A stretch of DNA of 64,000 nt from Nocardia mikamii NBRC 108933 (GCF_001613505.1 NZ_BDCM01000017.1:182407-246406), one strand, 5' to 3'; counted from the stretch's first letter, positions 26,182 to 35,257 are shown. Notes: generated by a model not told the origin, from the letters alone. Translations and numbers: made by a program.

Positions 26182-27783
26182 ATGACCACCGATCACACCT
26201 CCCCTGCCACAACCGCGCCCCGGCGCGCCGACCGGCCGCCGACTCTGACCGAGGACCTCGTCACGCGGTTGGCCCGCCGCGTGACAGCGGCGCCCGACGC
26301 TGCCCAGGTCACCAAGACCGCGCCCTACTCCGGAGCCGAGTTGACCGACCTGCCGATCTCGACCCCGGCGGACGTCGATACCGCCTTCGTCCGGGCGCGC
26401 GCCGCCCAGAAGCGCTGGGCGGCAACGTCATTCGCCGAACGTAAACGTGTCGTGTTGCGCTTCCACGACCTGTTGCTCGAACGCCGGAACGAGGCTTTGG
26501 ACCTGATGCAGGCCGAGAGCGGCAAGACGCGCCGCGACGCCTTCCTCGAGGTCACCGATATCGCGATCTGCTCGCGCTACTACGCGCGCAGCGCGGCCGG
26601 CCTGCTGTCGCCCAAGCGCCGCCGCGGCGCGATCCCGCTGCTGACCCACACCACCGAATTGCGTCACCCCAAGGGTGTGGTCGCCGTCATTTCGCCGTGG
26701 AATTATCCGCTGAGTATGGCGGCGGGAGATACGATTCCGGCACTGATGGCCGGCAACTCCGTGGTCCAGAAGCCCGACACCCAGACCGCGCTGACGGCAC
26801 TGTGGGCCATGGATCTGATGTACCAGGCCGGTCTACCTGCCGACGTCTGGCAGATGGTGGTGGGCCGCGGCAGCTCGATCGGCGACACCCTGATGGACAA
26901 CGCCGACTACATGATGTTCACCGGCTCCACCGCGAGCGGCCGCCGCATCGCCCGCGACGCGGGCGAACGCCTCATCGGCGCTTCTCTGGAACTCGGCGGT
27001 AAGAACGCCATGCTGGTTCTCGACGACGCCGATATCGACCGCGCCGCCGACGGCGCGATCAACGCCTGCTTCCCGTCCACCGGGCAGCTCTGCGTGTCGA
27101 TGGAACGGCTCTACGTGGCCGAATCTGTTCGCGCCGAGTTCGTTTCCGCATTCGTCGAACGCACCCGGAAACTGCAACTCGGCGGCGCCTACGACTTCAG
27201 CCGCGACGTCGGGTCCCTGACCACGCCGGCCCAGCTCGAGACCGTGACCGCACATGTCGACGATGCGGTGGCCAAGGGCGCGACCGTACTGGCAGGCGGC
27301 CGGCCGCGGCCGGATCTCGGACCGCTGTTCTACGAACCGACGATTCTCACCGACGTCACTCCCGACATGACGCTGTACACGCACGAAACCTTCGGTCCGG
27401 TCGTCTCCATCTATCCGTTCGACGACATCGACGACGCGATCGCCCGCGCCGACGCCACGCCGTACGGGCTCAACGCCAGCGTCTGGACCCGCGACGGCGC
27501 CAAGGGCCGGGCGGTCGCCGCCCGGCTGCACGCCGGAACCGTCAACGTCAACGACGCGTATGCGGCGGCATGGGGAAGTATCGACTCCCCGATGGGCGGC
27601 ATGGGGGATTCCGGCCTGGGCCGCCGCCACGGCGCCGAAGGGATCCTCAAATACACCGAGGCGCAAACCGTTGCCCAGCAACGGATCACAGGTTTCACCC
27701 CGCCCGCCGGAATCTCCTACGACACCTGGGCCACCGGTCTGACCACTGCGCTGAAAATCATGAAACGGCTCGGCATTCGCTGA
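26182..27783 (+). CDS. NAD(P)-dependent aldehyde dehydrogenase (succinate-semialdehyde dehydrogenase type)
   Basis: A 533-aa ALDH with ISPWNYPLS (cofactor/oxyanion Asn), the FTGSTASGRRI Rossmann loop, the general base Glu in LELGGKNAML and the nucleophile Cys in STGQLCVSMERL. ETFGPVVSIYPF is also conserved. It oxidises an aldehyde to an acid. The closest annotation style is GabD2-like succinate-semialdehyde dehydrogenase, but the catabolic context (ADC family, reductase, esterase) leaves the true substrate open. Confidence 0.88.
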   Translation: MTTDHTSPATTAPRRADRPPTLTEDLVTRLARRVTAAPDAAQVTKTAPYSGAELTDLPISTPADVDTAFVRARAAQKRWAATSFAERKRVVLRFHDLLLERRNEALDLMQAESGKTRRDAFLEVTDIAICSRYYARSAAGLLSPKRRRGAIPLLTHTTELRHPKGVVAVISPWNYPLSMAAGDTIPALMAGNSVVQKPDTQTALTALWAMDLMYQAGLPADVWQMVVGRGSSIGDTLMDNADYMMFTGSTASGRRIARDAGERLIGASLELGGKNAMLVLDDADIDRAADGAINACFPSTGQLCVSMERLYVAESVRAEFVSAFVERTRKLQLGGAYDFSRDVGSLTTPAQLETVTAHVDDAVAKGATVLAGGRPRPDLGPLFYEPTILTDVTPDMTLYTHETFGPVVSIYPFDDIDDAIARADATPYGLNASVWTRDGAKGRAVAARLHAGTVNVNDAYAAAWGSIDSPMGGMGDSGLGRRHGAEGILKYTEAQTVAQQRITGFTPPAGISYDTWATGLTTALKIMKRLGIR

Positions 27784-27858
27784 ACTATCACGCACACAAC
27801 GACATTCGCCGGAAATTCGGACAACTCGGACAACTCGGCCCTCGAAGGAGAAGTATCG

Positions 27859-28956
27859 ATGAGCGGACGTATCGTGCTGCTCGGCGCCACAGGCTATACC
27901 GGCGGTCTCGTTCTGGACGCCCTTCGGCGGCGCGGGACGAAACCGGTCGTGGCCGGGCGCAACCGCACCGCGGTCGCTCGGCTCGCCGCCGACCACGGCG
28001 ACCTCGAATACGCTCTGGCCGATGTCACCGACGCCGCCTCCGTGGCCGCGCTGGTCGGCCCGGGCGATGTTCTCATCACGACGGTCGGGCCCTTCGAACG
28101 CTTCGGACCCGCCGTCGCCCGGGCCGCCGCCGAGTCCGGAGCCCACTATCTCGATACGACCGGGGAAGTGGGCTTCGTGCTCGATCTGCGGCGGCAGTTG
28201 CACGACCACGCCCGGGAATCCGGGTCGGTGATGCTGCCGGCATTCGGCTACGACTATGTGCCCGGAATCCTGGCCGGCACACTCGCCGCGCAGCAGGCGG
28301 GGCCGGAAGCACGCTCGGTCGACATCGGGTATTTCGCCACCGGCCCGCTGTGGCGCGGCCTCAGCCAGGGCACCCGGACCACCATGCGCGACGGCCTCAC
28401 CCTGCCGTCGCCGCGCTGGTACCGCGGTCGGCTCATCGAGGAACGCACCGCCGCGCGTGTCCGCGATTTCACCGTCCGAGGCCGACGCCGAACCGCATTC
28501 CTGGTGTCCGGCAGCGAAGTTCTGTTGCTCCCCGCGGCCTTCCCGGACCTCGACACGGTCACCGTCTACAACGGCTGGTTCCCCTCGCTCAGCCGGGCGA
28601 TCCGAGTGATGTCGGCGAGTTCGGCGGTCGCGACCCGAACCGCCCTGGGCCGCAAGCTGATCGACATCGGCACCCGTCCGATGATCGGCCCGGCCGGCGG
28701 CCCCGACGCCACCGAACGCGCCCGCACCCGCAGCCATGTGGTCGCCGTCGCCTCGACCGCGAGCTCCGGTCCGCGCGCCGAGGTCCACGTCGAAGGTCCC
28801 AGCTCCTACACCCTCACCGGCGAGCTCATCGCCTGGGCCGCAGGACAACTCGCTACCCGGCCGGCGCGCACCGCCGGGGTCGTCGGCCCGGTCGAGGCCT
28901 TCGGTCTCGATACGCTGCGGTCCGGCTGCGCGGAACTCGGGCTCACCCAGGTCTGA
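27859..28956 (+). CDS. Saccharopine-dehydrogenase-like NAD(P) oxidoreductase
   Basis: A 365-aa protein with a Rossmann motif IVLLGATGYTGGLVLDAL at the N-terminus, then AGRNRTAV and TVGPFERFGPAVARAAAESGAHYLDTTGE, typical of the saccharopine dehydrogenase/trans-acting enoyl reductase family (as in mycobacterial Rv2449c-like proteins). ATG follows AAGGAG at 27846-27851. Third gene of the operon after a 75-bp gap. Substrate unknown; true lysine metabolism is unlikely. Confidence 0.8.
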   Translation: MSGRIVLLGATGYTGGLVLDALRRRGTKPVVAGRNRTAVARLAADHGDLEYALADVTDAASVAALVGPGDVLITTVGPFERFGPAVARAAAESGAHYLDTTGEVGFVLDLRRQLHDHARESGSVMLPAFGYDYVPGILAGTLAAQQAGPEARSVDIGYFATGPLWRGLSQGTRTTMRDGLTLPSPRWYRGRLIEERTAARVRDFTVRGRRRTAFLVSGSEVLLLPAAFPDLDTVTVYNGWFPSLSRAIRVMSASSAVATRTALGRKLIDIGTRPMIGPAGGPDATERARTRSHVVAVASTASSGPRAEVHVEGPSSYTLTGELIAWAAGQLATRPARTAGVVGPVEAFGLDTLRSGCAELGLTQV

Positions 28957-29117
28957 TATGGGGTTCGCGTCGCTGGCATGACTGGATCGGTCATGAGCTC
29001 ATTCTCAGCAAAGCAAGTACCGACCGGAAATGCTTTCACGCGAACTACAGGCAGCCGGCCTCGATACGGCCGCAGTTGTCCGAATTCGTTTCGCCTGCAA
29101 TGAAATCAAGAAAAGTG

Positions 29118-29147
29118 TTGCCGGTGCTTACATTGCCGGGCTAACCT
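29118..29147 (+). promoter_or_regulatory. Duplicated copy of the decarboxylase-operon promoter
   Basis: GTGCTTACATTGC (29124-29136) is identical over 13 bp to the spacer of the 25.2-kb promoter and is followed by TAACCT. The -35 has decayed to TTGCCG and the spacer is 18 bp. It precedes the broken decarboxylase copy and may now drive the esterase gene at 29340. Confidence 0.5.
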
Positions 29148-29191
29148 GGTCACCAGCACCGCACACCTTCGAGCGAGGAGAGCTCACGCCG

Positions 29192-29311
29192 ATGGCAACT
29201 ATTCAGCGTGAAACAGTGAAGGTGGATCTCGGCGGTCACACGGTCAGTGTCCCGAAAGACGGCCTGTAGGACAGGTACCGGATGGATACCGACCTCGAAC
29301 AAGCGCTGACC
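29192..29311 (+). pseudogene. Truncated, nonsense-interrupted second copy of the ADC-family gene
   Basis: From an ATG with GGAGAG upstream the frame reads MATIQRETVKVDLGGHTVSV-PKDGL, a stop (TAG 29267-29269), then DRYRMDTDLEQAL. This aligns with the intact gene (VEIDLGGRTVTVPKGGLYDRYRMKTDL): the Tyr codon became TAG. Homology ends after about 40 codons; the rest of the gene is absent. Confidence 0.75.
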
Positions 29312-29339
29312 TCGCATCCCCATCGGAAGGAGATCGTCC

Positions 29340-30296
29340 ATGACCGAAATCAAGCCCGTGCTCGAGCCCGAAGCCGCCGAATTCGCCAAGGCCACCGACA
29401 CGCCGCCATTCCTGTACCAGCTGTCGCCGGAGGAGGGACGCAAGACCGTCGACGAGGTCCAATCCGGCGAGATCGAGATGCCGGCGATCGAGGAGGAATG
29501 GGTCACCGTCGAGGGCGGGCCGACGGGCACCGTCCCGGTACGCATCGTGAAACCCGCGGGCGCCACCGGGCCCCTGCCGGTGCTGTTCTATATCCACGGC
29601 GCGGGCTGGGTGTTCGGCAACGCCCACACCCATGACCGCTTGGTTCGCGAACTCGCGGTGGGCGCGAATGCCGCCGCGGTCTTCCCCGAATACTCGCTGT
29701 CACCCGAAGCGAAGTATCCGACGGCGATCGAACAGAACTACGCCGCCGCGCAGTGGGTGGTCGCGCACGGCGCCGAAAAAGGGCTCGACGCATCGCGTTT
29801 CGCTGTTGCGGGCGACTCCGTGGGCGGCAATATGTCCGCGGTGTTCACACTGATGGCCAAGGAACGCGGCGATATCCGCGTCAGCCAGCAGGTGCTGCTG
29901 TACCCGGTCACCAACGCCGACTTCGACACCGATTCCTACCACCAGTTCGCCGAGCACTACTTCCTCGCTCGCGAGGGCATGAAGTGGTTCTGGAACCAGT
30001 ACACCGACAACGATGCTCAGCGGGAGGAAATCTACGCCTCTCCCCTGCGCGCGTCGCTCGAGCAGTTGCGTGGTTTGCCGCCCGCCCTGGTGATCACCGG
30101 CGAGGCCGACGTCCTGCGCGACGAAGGCGAGGCCTACGCCGCCAAACTTCGCGAGGCCGGGGTCGCGGTCACGCACGTGCGATTCGGCGGGATCATCCAC
30201 GATTTCATGATGATCAACTCGATGCGCTCCACCCATGCCGCCACCACCGCGATCAAGCTCACGCAGGACACCCTGCGCGACGCGTTGCATCCCTGA
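29340..30296 (+). CDS. Hormone-sensitive-lipase-family alpha/beta hydrolase (esterase)
   Basis: A 318-aa enzyme with the HSL oxyanion motif HGAGW, nucleophile elbow GDSVGG (Ser), acidic residue in GEADVLRDEG and catalytic His in GIIHDFMM. These define a type IV carboxylesterase/arylacetamide-deacetylase-like enzyme, cytoplasmic. ATG follows AAGGAG. It sits just behind the broken decarboxylase copy, so it is probably transcribed from the duplicated promoter, and it may feed the aldehyde/keto pathway of the island. Confidence 0.87.
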   Translation: MTEIKPVLEPEAAEFAKATDTPPFLYQLSPEEGRKTVDEVQSGEIEMPAIEEEWVTVEGGPTGTVPVRIVKPAGATGPLPVLFYIHGAGWVFGNAHTHDRLVRELAVGANAAAVFPEYSLSPEAKYPTAIEQNYAAAQWVVAHGAEKGLDASRFAVAGDSVGGNMSAVFTLMAKERGDIRVSQQVLLYPVTNADFDTDSYHQFAEHYFLAREGMKWFWNQYTDNDAQREEIYASPLRASLEQLRGLPPALVITGEADVLRDEGEAYAAKLREAGVAVTHVRFGGIIHDFMMINSMRSTHAATTAIKLTQDTLRDALHP

Positions 30297-30853
30297 GCAG
30301 CCGCATTCCGGCGGTGGGCGATGCGGGCACAACACCCGGCGTCCATACCGGCGGGGGCGCCGACCGGCAGCCCGCGTTCGACGGCAATGGTCGGCGAGCG
30401 AGACCGCTGGTCCGAACGTTTCGTCGTCGTAGACGATCATGTCCTCGGTGACGTCGGTCAGCACGGCCCGATCCAGCTCGAGAACGGCGAGGCCCGGCGA
30501 CACGCGTTCGAGGAGATCATCGACGTCTGCCAGGTTCGCGTTATTACGCCCGCACCGCCGCGGACTAATCATGGACCGAACGCCGGCGGGGCGCGCAGCC
30601 GATCAGGGGAGACGAGCGAACTCATGTCGGCCGAACAGTCCAGCGCCGGTGAGAGTTTCATCGCCTTGGTCGCGGCGGCGAAGCGGAGCACTACACGAAG
30701 GGCCGTATTCCGTTGCTCCCGTTCGTCGTACGGGATCGGCAGCTGTACACCGGGCATCCGGCATCGGGTGCGCGGCCGGCGAAGCGTCCCGTGGCGGGCC
30801 TGTCTCGTCCAGGCGGGCCGAACAGTCTGGGGCAGCCCGCGCGGAGACTTTCG
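30297..30853. other. Gene-free decayed segment
   Basis: This 557-bp stretch between the esterase and the quinone oxidoreductase holds no intact gene. A minus-strand aldehyde dehydrogenase scrap is recognisable at about 30390-30480. A short plus-strand frame from ATG 30625 (MSAEQSSAGESFIALVAAA) could be another remnant but matches nothing I know. Confidence 0.5.
30390..30480 (-). pseudogene. Aldehyde dehydrogenase remnant
   Basis: The minus frame reads AVLTDVTEDMIVYDDETFGPAVSL, which matches the ALDH segment around the conserved ETFGP (compare TILTDVTPDMTLYTHETFGP in the intact enzyme at 27.4 kb). Neither side continues as an ALDH. It is in the opposite orientation to the intact gene. Confidence 0.55.
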
Positions 30854-31846
30854 TCAGGGTTCACGGACGGTGAGCAGCACTTTGCCGACCGTGTCCGCTG
30901 AATCGAGCAGCGGGTGCGCCTGCGCGACATCGGCGATCGGAATCGTCGCGGATACCACCGGTGTGACCGTGCCCGCCGCGATCAGTGGCCAGAGTTCGCG
31001 GCGCAGCTCGGCGACGATCTCGCCCTTCGATCCGGGGCCGGTTTCCGGGCGGCGGCGCAGGTTGGTGACGTGGATCGAACCGCGCTTGCCCAGCAGCACA
31101 CCGAGATTCACCTCCGCGACGGCTCCGTCCTGCAATCCGATGATCGTCAGGTCACCATCTTCGGCCAGGGTGTCGACATTGCGGCCGAGGTATCCGGCGC
31201 CCATGATGTCGAGAATCACGTCGGCGCCGCCGTATTCGTCGGTCACGACCGACACGAAATCCTGGTCCCGGTAGTTGATCAGCGTATCCGCGCCGAGCTC
31301 GCGGCAGCGCTCGAGTTTGAACTGCGAGCCGGCAGTCACCGCGACCCTGGCGCCGAGCGCCCGGCCCACCTGGATGGCATGGGTGCCGATTCCGCTGCCG
31401 CCGCCGTGGATCAGCAGAGTCTGCCCCGCGCGGAGCCCACCGGCCATGACGACATTCGACCAGACCGTCGCGGCTGCCTCCGGTAGCGCCGCCGCCTCGA
31501 CCAGGCCGACCCCCTCCGGCACCGGGAGCACCCGGGTGACCGGTACGTTCACCCGTTCGGCGTAACCGCCGCCGGGCAACAGCGCACAGACGGCGTCACC
31601 AGGCCGCCAGTCCTGCACACCCGCACCGACCTCGGCGACGATGCCGGAAACCTCCAGACCCAGAATCTCGCTGGCACCCGGCGGCGGCGGGTACGCGCCC
31701 CAGCGCTGCATGATGTCGGCGCGGTTGACACCCGCCGCCACCACATCCACCGCGACCTCCCCCGGCCCGGGGGCGGGCAGGTCGTCGACCTGCGCCCACT
31801 TCATGACCTCCGGTCCGCCGAATCCGTCGAGCGTCACCGCGAACAT
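30854..31846 (-). CDS. NAD(P)H:quinone oxidoreductase-like zinc-independent MDR protein
   Basis: A 330-aa medium-chain reductase of the quinone-oxidoreductase (PIG3-like) group: N-terminal GroES-like domain with AGVNRADIMQRWGAYPPP, then the nucleotide fold with LLIHGGGSGIGTHAIQVGRALGARV. No Cys/His zinc ligands are present. It is expected to reduce quinones or enones with NADPH. Its promoter region contains the island box (31881-31892). It is divergent in role but co-located with the decarboxylase operon. Confidence 0.88.
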   Translation of the reverse strand: MFAVTLDGFGGPEVMKWAQVDDLPAPGPGEVAVDVVAAGVNRADIMQRWGAYPPPPGASEILGLEVSGIVAEVGAGVQDWRPGDAVCALLPGGGYAERVNVPVTRVLPVPEGVGLVEAAALPEAAATVWSNVVMAGGLRAGQTLLIHGGGSGIGTHAIQVGRALGARVAVTAGSQFKLERCRELGADTLINYRDQDFVSVVTDEYGGADVILDIMGAGYLGRNVDTLAEDGDLTIIGLQDGAVAEVNLGVLLGKRGSIHVTNLRRRPETGPGSKGEIVAELRRELWPLIAAGTVTPVVSATIPIADVAQAHPLLDSADTVGKVLLTVREP

Positions 31847-31869
31847 ATCGTCTCCTCGTCGATCGATCC

Positions 31870-31905
31870 TATGTAGACAGCGCTAACATTACCTCGAGTA
31901 AGCGC
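31870..31905 (-). promoter_or_regulatory. Island box upstream of the quinone oxidoreductase
   Basis: GCTAACATTACC (31882-31893) matches the consensus GSTWACATTRCY, and a partner half CTTAC lies on the opposite strand around 31898-31902. It sits about 36 bp upstream of the start codon. Confidence 0.45.
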
Positions 31906-31926
31906 CGCTGACATCGGAGTCGGTCG

Positions 31927-33207
31927 TCAACCCGAGTGACCTCGGTCATGCGCACAGGCGCCCGAGCGGGCCGCCTCACCCCGCCAATGCCACACCTCGA
32001 GCGCGGCGGCGACCGCAACGACGTTGTCCGCCAACGGCTTCGGCAGAAGTTCCTCGGCACGAGCCAGACGCCGGATGATCGTATTGCGGTGGATGTACAA
32101 CCGCTGCGCCGTTCGTGAGGTGTTGCAGAGGTGCTGGATGTAGACCCGCAGGATCGTCAGCGTTTCCCGATCCGCGGTCAGCAGATCCCCCAGCGTGTCC
32201 TGAACGAACTCGTCGGCCGACGCCGGGTCCCGGGTCATCAGCGCCACCACCGCGATGTCGTCGTAGCGAGCCACCTGCTGCCGCGAGGTCAGGCGCGCCA
32301 GCATCTGCTGGGTGTTCGCCGCTTCGAGATGACTGCGCCGGAACCCGTCGACTCCCCGCCCCGGCCGCCCGATGGCGATGCGGATGGCCTCGTACTGCGC
32401 GATGTCCGATGCCAACACCGCGGTGTCGATCGCGGCCGCCGTGGGCAGCCATACCCACAGCGCGTTCGCACTCGCGATCACCGTCAGCCGGTTCAGCACA
32501 CCCGTGTGCCGGGTCAGCGCCTCGGCGGCCGCGTCGAGCTGTCCCGCCGCCTCGGCCGACACATCCCAGACAATCGCGGCCGTATGCGGGCCGGTGAGCC
32601 GGTAACCGAGTTGAGACTCCGCTCGCGCGGTGGTGATGGCCGTCCCCTCGAGGACCAGGGTCGCCGCCGCCAGGCGCTCGGCATGTGTGCCTCGCGTCAG
32701 GGCGCGCCGCTCGCTGTCCATCGCGACCCCGACCGCGTCGGCAATATCGTCGACATAGGTACTGATCGATCGCGCCGAGAGATCCAGCAGTTCCGGTAGG
32801 TCGGCAGGCTCGGAAGCCAGCGAAAAGCAGGTCTGCATCCACCGCCGCCACACCAGACTCTGACCGGTGCGATAGGCGTTGAGGACAGATCTGTCCAGGC
32901 CGCGGCGGGCCATATCGCGGGCACTGGCCAGCAGTTCCGGCGGCACGTCGGCGGGTACCCGCCGGCCCGGGCGCTGCATATTGTGCACCGCCCATTGCCG
33001 CAGCACGGCCACATTGCCACGCCACACCGCCTCGGCCAGCGCGGGGTCCTCGGCGATCGGGCGCAACTGTTCGCCGGTCAGCGTCTCGGCCCCGGGTCCG
33101 AACCAGGCCTCACCGGAGGTGAACGCCACCTCGGCAGCGCGCCGCCAGACCTCGGCCACCCGATGCGACGGGCGCGACCACCCTCGATCCACATGAACAC
33201 TATGCAC
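31927..33207 (-). CDS. PucR/CdaR-type transcriptional regulator
   Basis: Up to 426 aa. The N-terminal half is helical (RsbT-co-antagonist-like), a GGDEF-like central region lies around 240-300, and the C-terminal HTH_30 motif reads TILRVYIQHLCNTSRTAQRLYIHRNTIIRRLARAEELL in the usual order (about residues 355-393). The start is unsettled: GTG 33207 overlaps the GGGAGG site, and GTG 33192 is the next in-frame choice. It may control the quinone oxidoreductase downstream or the divergent DUF3533 exporter. Confidence 0.82.
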   Translation of the reverse strand: MHSVHVDRGWSRPSHRVAEVWRRAAEVAFTSGEAWFGPGAETLTGEQLRPIAEDPALAEAVWRGNVAVLRQWAVHNMQRPGRRVPADVPPELLASARDMARRGLDRSVLNAYRTGQSLVWRRWMQTCFSLASEPADLPELLDLSARSISTYVDDIADAVGVAMDSERRALTRGTHAERLAAATLVLEGTAITTARAESQLGYRLTGPHTAAIVWDVSAEAAGQLDAAAEALTRHTGVLNRLTVIASANALWVWLPTAAAIDTAVLASDIAQYEAIRIAIGRPGRGVDGFRRSHLEAANTQQMLARLTSRQQVARYDDIAVVALMTRDPASADEFVQDTLGDLLTADRETLTILRVYIQHLCNTSRTAQRLYIHRNTIIRRLARAEELLPKPLADNVVAVAAALEVWHWRGEAARSGACAHDRGHSG

Positions 33208-33236
33208 CTCCCAAGAAGAAATCGGTGGCGTTCTGA

Positions 33237-33262
33237 CCTCGATTCGCAGGCGCGAACCGAGG
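33237..33262. promoter_or_regulatory. 26-bp dyad between PucR and DUF3533 genes
   Basis: CCTCG-A-TTCGC faces GCGAA-C-CGAGG across AGGC, with a single mismatched pair (33242/33257). It lies in the 112-bp divergent intergenic region and is a candidate operator for one or both genes. Confidence 0.5.
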
Positions 33263-33319
33263 ATCGTCGATTCCGTTGCACGGCGACCCCCGTCCCAGAA
33301 CCGTGACCAGGAGCATCAG

Positions 33320-34636
33320 ATGAGCGACCTTCCCGAACACACCACATCCGCGCCGGCCCCGCCGCGCTCGATAGGTTTGCGATGGATCACCCCGGCTGTC
33401 GTGGTGACGGTGTTCGCATCCCTCCTCGGGCTCATGTATCTCGCCTACGTCGCGAAACCCGACCAGAACCTGCACCACTATCCGATCGCGATCGTCGACA
33501 ACGACGTCGGCGACACCGCCGGGGCATCGGGTGCGCACGTGAACTACGGCCGCCAGGTACTCGACGCGGTCACCACGCACACCTCGCCCCAACGATTCGA
33601 CCTGCGCGTCGTCGGCATCAACGAGGCGCAACAGCTGATGCAGGACGGCAAGGTCTACGGCGCCTTGATCGTTCCCGCCGACTTCACCAAACGACTCGGC
33701 AATCTCGGCGCCGGCTCGGTCCTGCCGGGAGATCTGCAGCGACCGACGATCACCATGCAGACCAACCCGCGCCTGGGCCCGTTCGCCACCTCGCTGTCCA
33801 CCACGTTCGCGAATCAGACGCTGACGGCGGTCAACGGCGCGCTGGGACCCGAGCTCGTGGACCGGGTGCAACAGCAGGTGGGCCCGGCCACCCAACTCGG
33901 TGCGGCGGCCCGGCTGACCCTGAACGAACCCGTCCAGCCGGTCATCGAGGCCTACCACGGTATGCCGGACGGATCCGGCAAGGGACTGACCGCGTTCTTC
34001 TTCGCACTGACCGTCCTACTGGGCGGTATGACCGGGGCAATGACCATCCAGGCACTCATCGATTCGATCCTCGGCTTCGCGCCGACCGAATTCGGCCCGT
34101 TCTTCAACCATGCACCCGCAGCACCGATCTCACGCCTGCGCACGCTGCTGATCAAATGGAGCGTCATGGCCGCGGCAGCGACGCTGAGCTCCGGCGCCCT
34201 GACCGGTATCGCCACGGCATTGGGCGTGCACATGGACCGGCCGTTCGAGTTGTTCCTCTACAGCACCTTCGCGATGACCGCGGTCGGCGTCACCGCGCTG
34301 ACGATCATGGCCGCCATAGGCTCGGCAGGCATCCTGATCAACCTGGTGTTGTTCGTCATCCTCGGAATGCCCTCGGCGGGTGGGACACTCCCGATCGAGG
34401 CGACACCACGGGTGTTCGAACGGCTGGCCGATTTCGAGCCGATGCGTCAGGTCTACCTGGCCGTGCGGTCGCTGATGTACTTCGACGGCAGCGCTGCGGC
34501 CGGCCTGGAACGTGGACTGTGGACGACCGCGGCAGGGCTGGCCGTCGGCATCGTCTCCGGTGTTCTGGTGACCGCCTTCTACGACCGGAAAGGCCTGACT
34601 CGCACCACCCGTGTGCCTGCCCTGCAGCCGGCATGA
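33320..34636 (+). CDS. DUF3533 (SNG1/YhgE-like) membrane transporter
   Basis: A 438-aa protein with one N-terminal membrane helix (about 24-44), a large extracytoplasmic domain (about 50-220; PIAIVDNDVGD near the start) and five C-terminal helices. This is the layout of YhgE/Pip and ABC-2-like permeases, used for export or stress resistance. ATG has GGAG 8 nt upstream. A TetR regulator follows in convergent orientation and is its likely controller. Confidence 0.85.
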   Translation: MSDLPEHTTSAPAPPRSIGLRWITPAVVVTVFASLLGLMYLAYVAKPDQNLHHYPIAIVDNDVGDTAGASGAHVNYGRQVLDAVTTHTSPQRFDLRVVGINEAQQLMQDGKVYGALIVPADFTKRLGNLGAGSVLPGDLQRPTITMQTNPRLGPFATSLSTTFANQTLTAVNGALGPELVDRVQQQVGPATQLGAAARLTLNEPVQPVIEAYHGMPDGSGKGLTAFFFALTVLLGGMTGAMTIQALIDSILGFAPTEFGPFFNHAPAAPISRLRTLLIKWSVMAAAATLSSGALTGIATALGVHMDRPFELFLYSTFAMTAVGVTALTIMAAIGSAGILINLVLFVILGMPSAGGTLPIEATPRVFERLADFEPMRQVYLAVRSLMYFDGSAAAGLERGLWTTAAGLAVGIVSGVLVTAFYDRKGLTRTTRVPALQPA

Positions 34637-34681
34637 TCACCGTGACGGCTCGGCCGGCTCGGCCGGGCCGAATCGGCTGGA

Positions 34682-35257
34682 TCACGAAAGGCTGAGTACC
34701 GCCGACACGGCGGTGCGAACCCGTTCGGCGACGGCCTTCTTCGACGACGTGTCGAACTTCCCGTCCAGATGCAGCATGGCCAGGCCGTGCACCAGCGCCC
34801 ACATCGCGGTCGCGGCCGGTTCCGGGTCCGCATCCGGAAATGCCTGCCGCACCAGCGATTCCACATACTTGTGAATCGCCTCCACCGCGGCGACCCGCTC
34901 CGGGCTGGTCGAATCGCAGGACTCGGTGAACATCACCCGGAACATTCCCGACCGAGACAACGCGAACTGGACGTAGGCGACCGCGACGTCGCCGAGACCC
35001 GCGGAGGTCACCGGGCTCGGCTGCGCCGCGGCCAGATGGACGGCCAGGTCCCGGTACCCGACCGCGGCGACGGCGGACACCAACGCATCGCGATCGGCGA
35101 AATGACGGTACGGCGCCGCGGTGGAAACACCCGCGCGCCGTGCCGCCCCACGGAGTGAGAGCTCCGACGAGCCGCCCTCCTCCAAAATCTCCACCGCCGC
35201 CCGCACCAGCGCATTGGGCAGATCGCCATGGTGGTACGGCGGTGCCGACCTTGCCAT
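34682..35257 (-). CDS. TetR/AcrR-family regulator with WHG domain
   Basis: A 191-aa protein. The TetR helix-turn-helix (about residues 8-55) ends with LSLRGAARRAGVSTAAPYRHFADRDALV; the C-terminal WHG-type ligand domain includes ATAMWALVHGLAML. ATG 35257 begins MARSAPPYHH, the usual WHG start; a TTG five codons upstream is less likely. The dyad CATCGA-TTAC-TCGATG at 35283-35298 lies 26 bp upstream and suggests autoregulation. Confidence 0.88.
   Translation of the reverse strand: MARSAPPYHHGDLPNALVRAAVEILEEGGSSELSLRGAARRAGVSTAAPYRHFADRDALVSAVAAVGYRDLAVHLAAAQPSPVTSAGLGDVAVAYVQFALSRSGMFRVMFTESCDSTSPERVAAVEAIHKYVESLVRQAFPDADPEPAATAMWALVHGLAMLHLDGKFDTSSKKAVAERVRTAVSAVLSLS

Noticed and set aside
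30625..30840. Plus-strand frame MSAEQSSAGESF and the overlapping MLPFVVRDRQLYTGHP frame
   Set aside because: They could be two halves of a decayed gene, but I recognise no family and cannot support a call.
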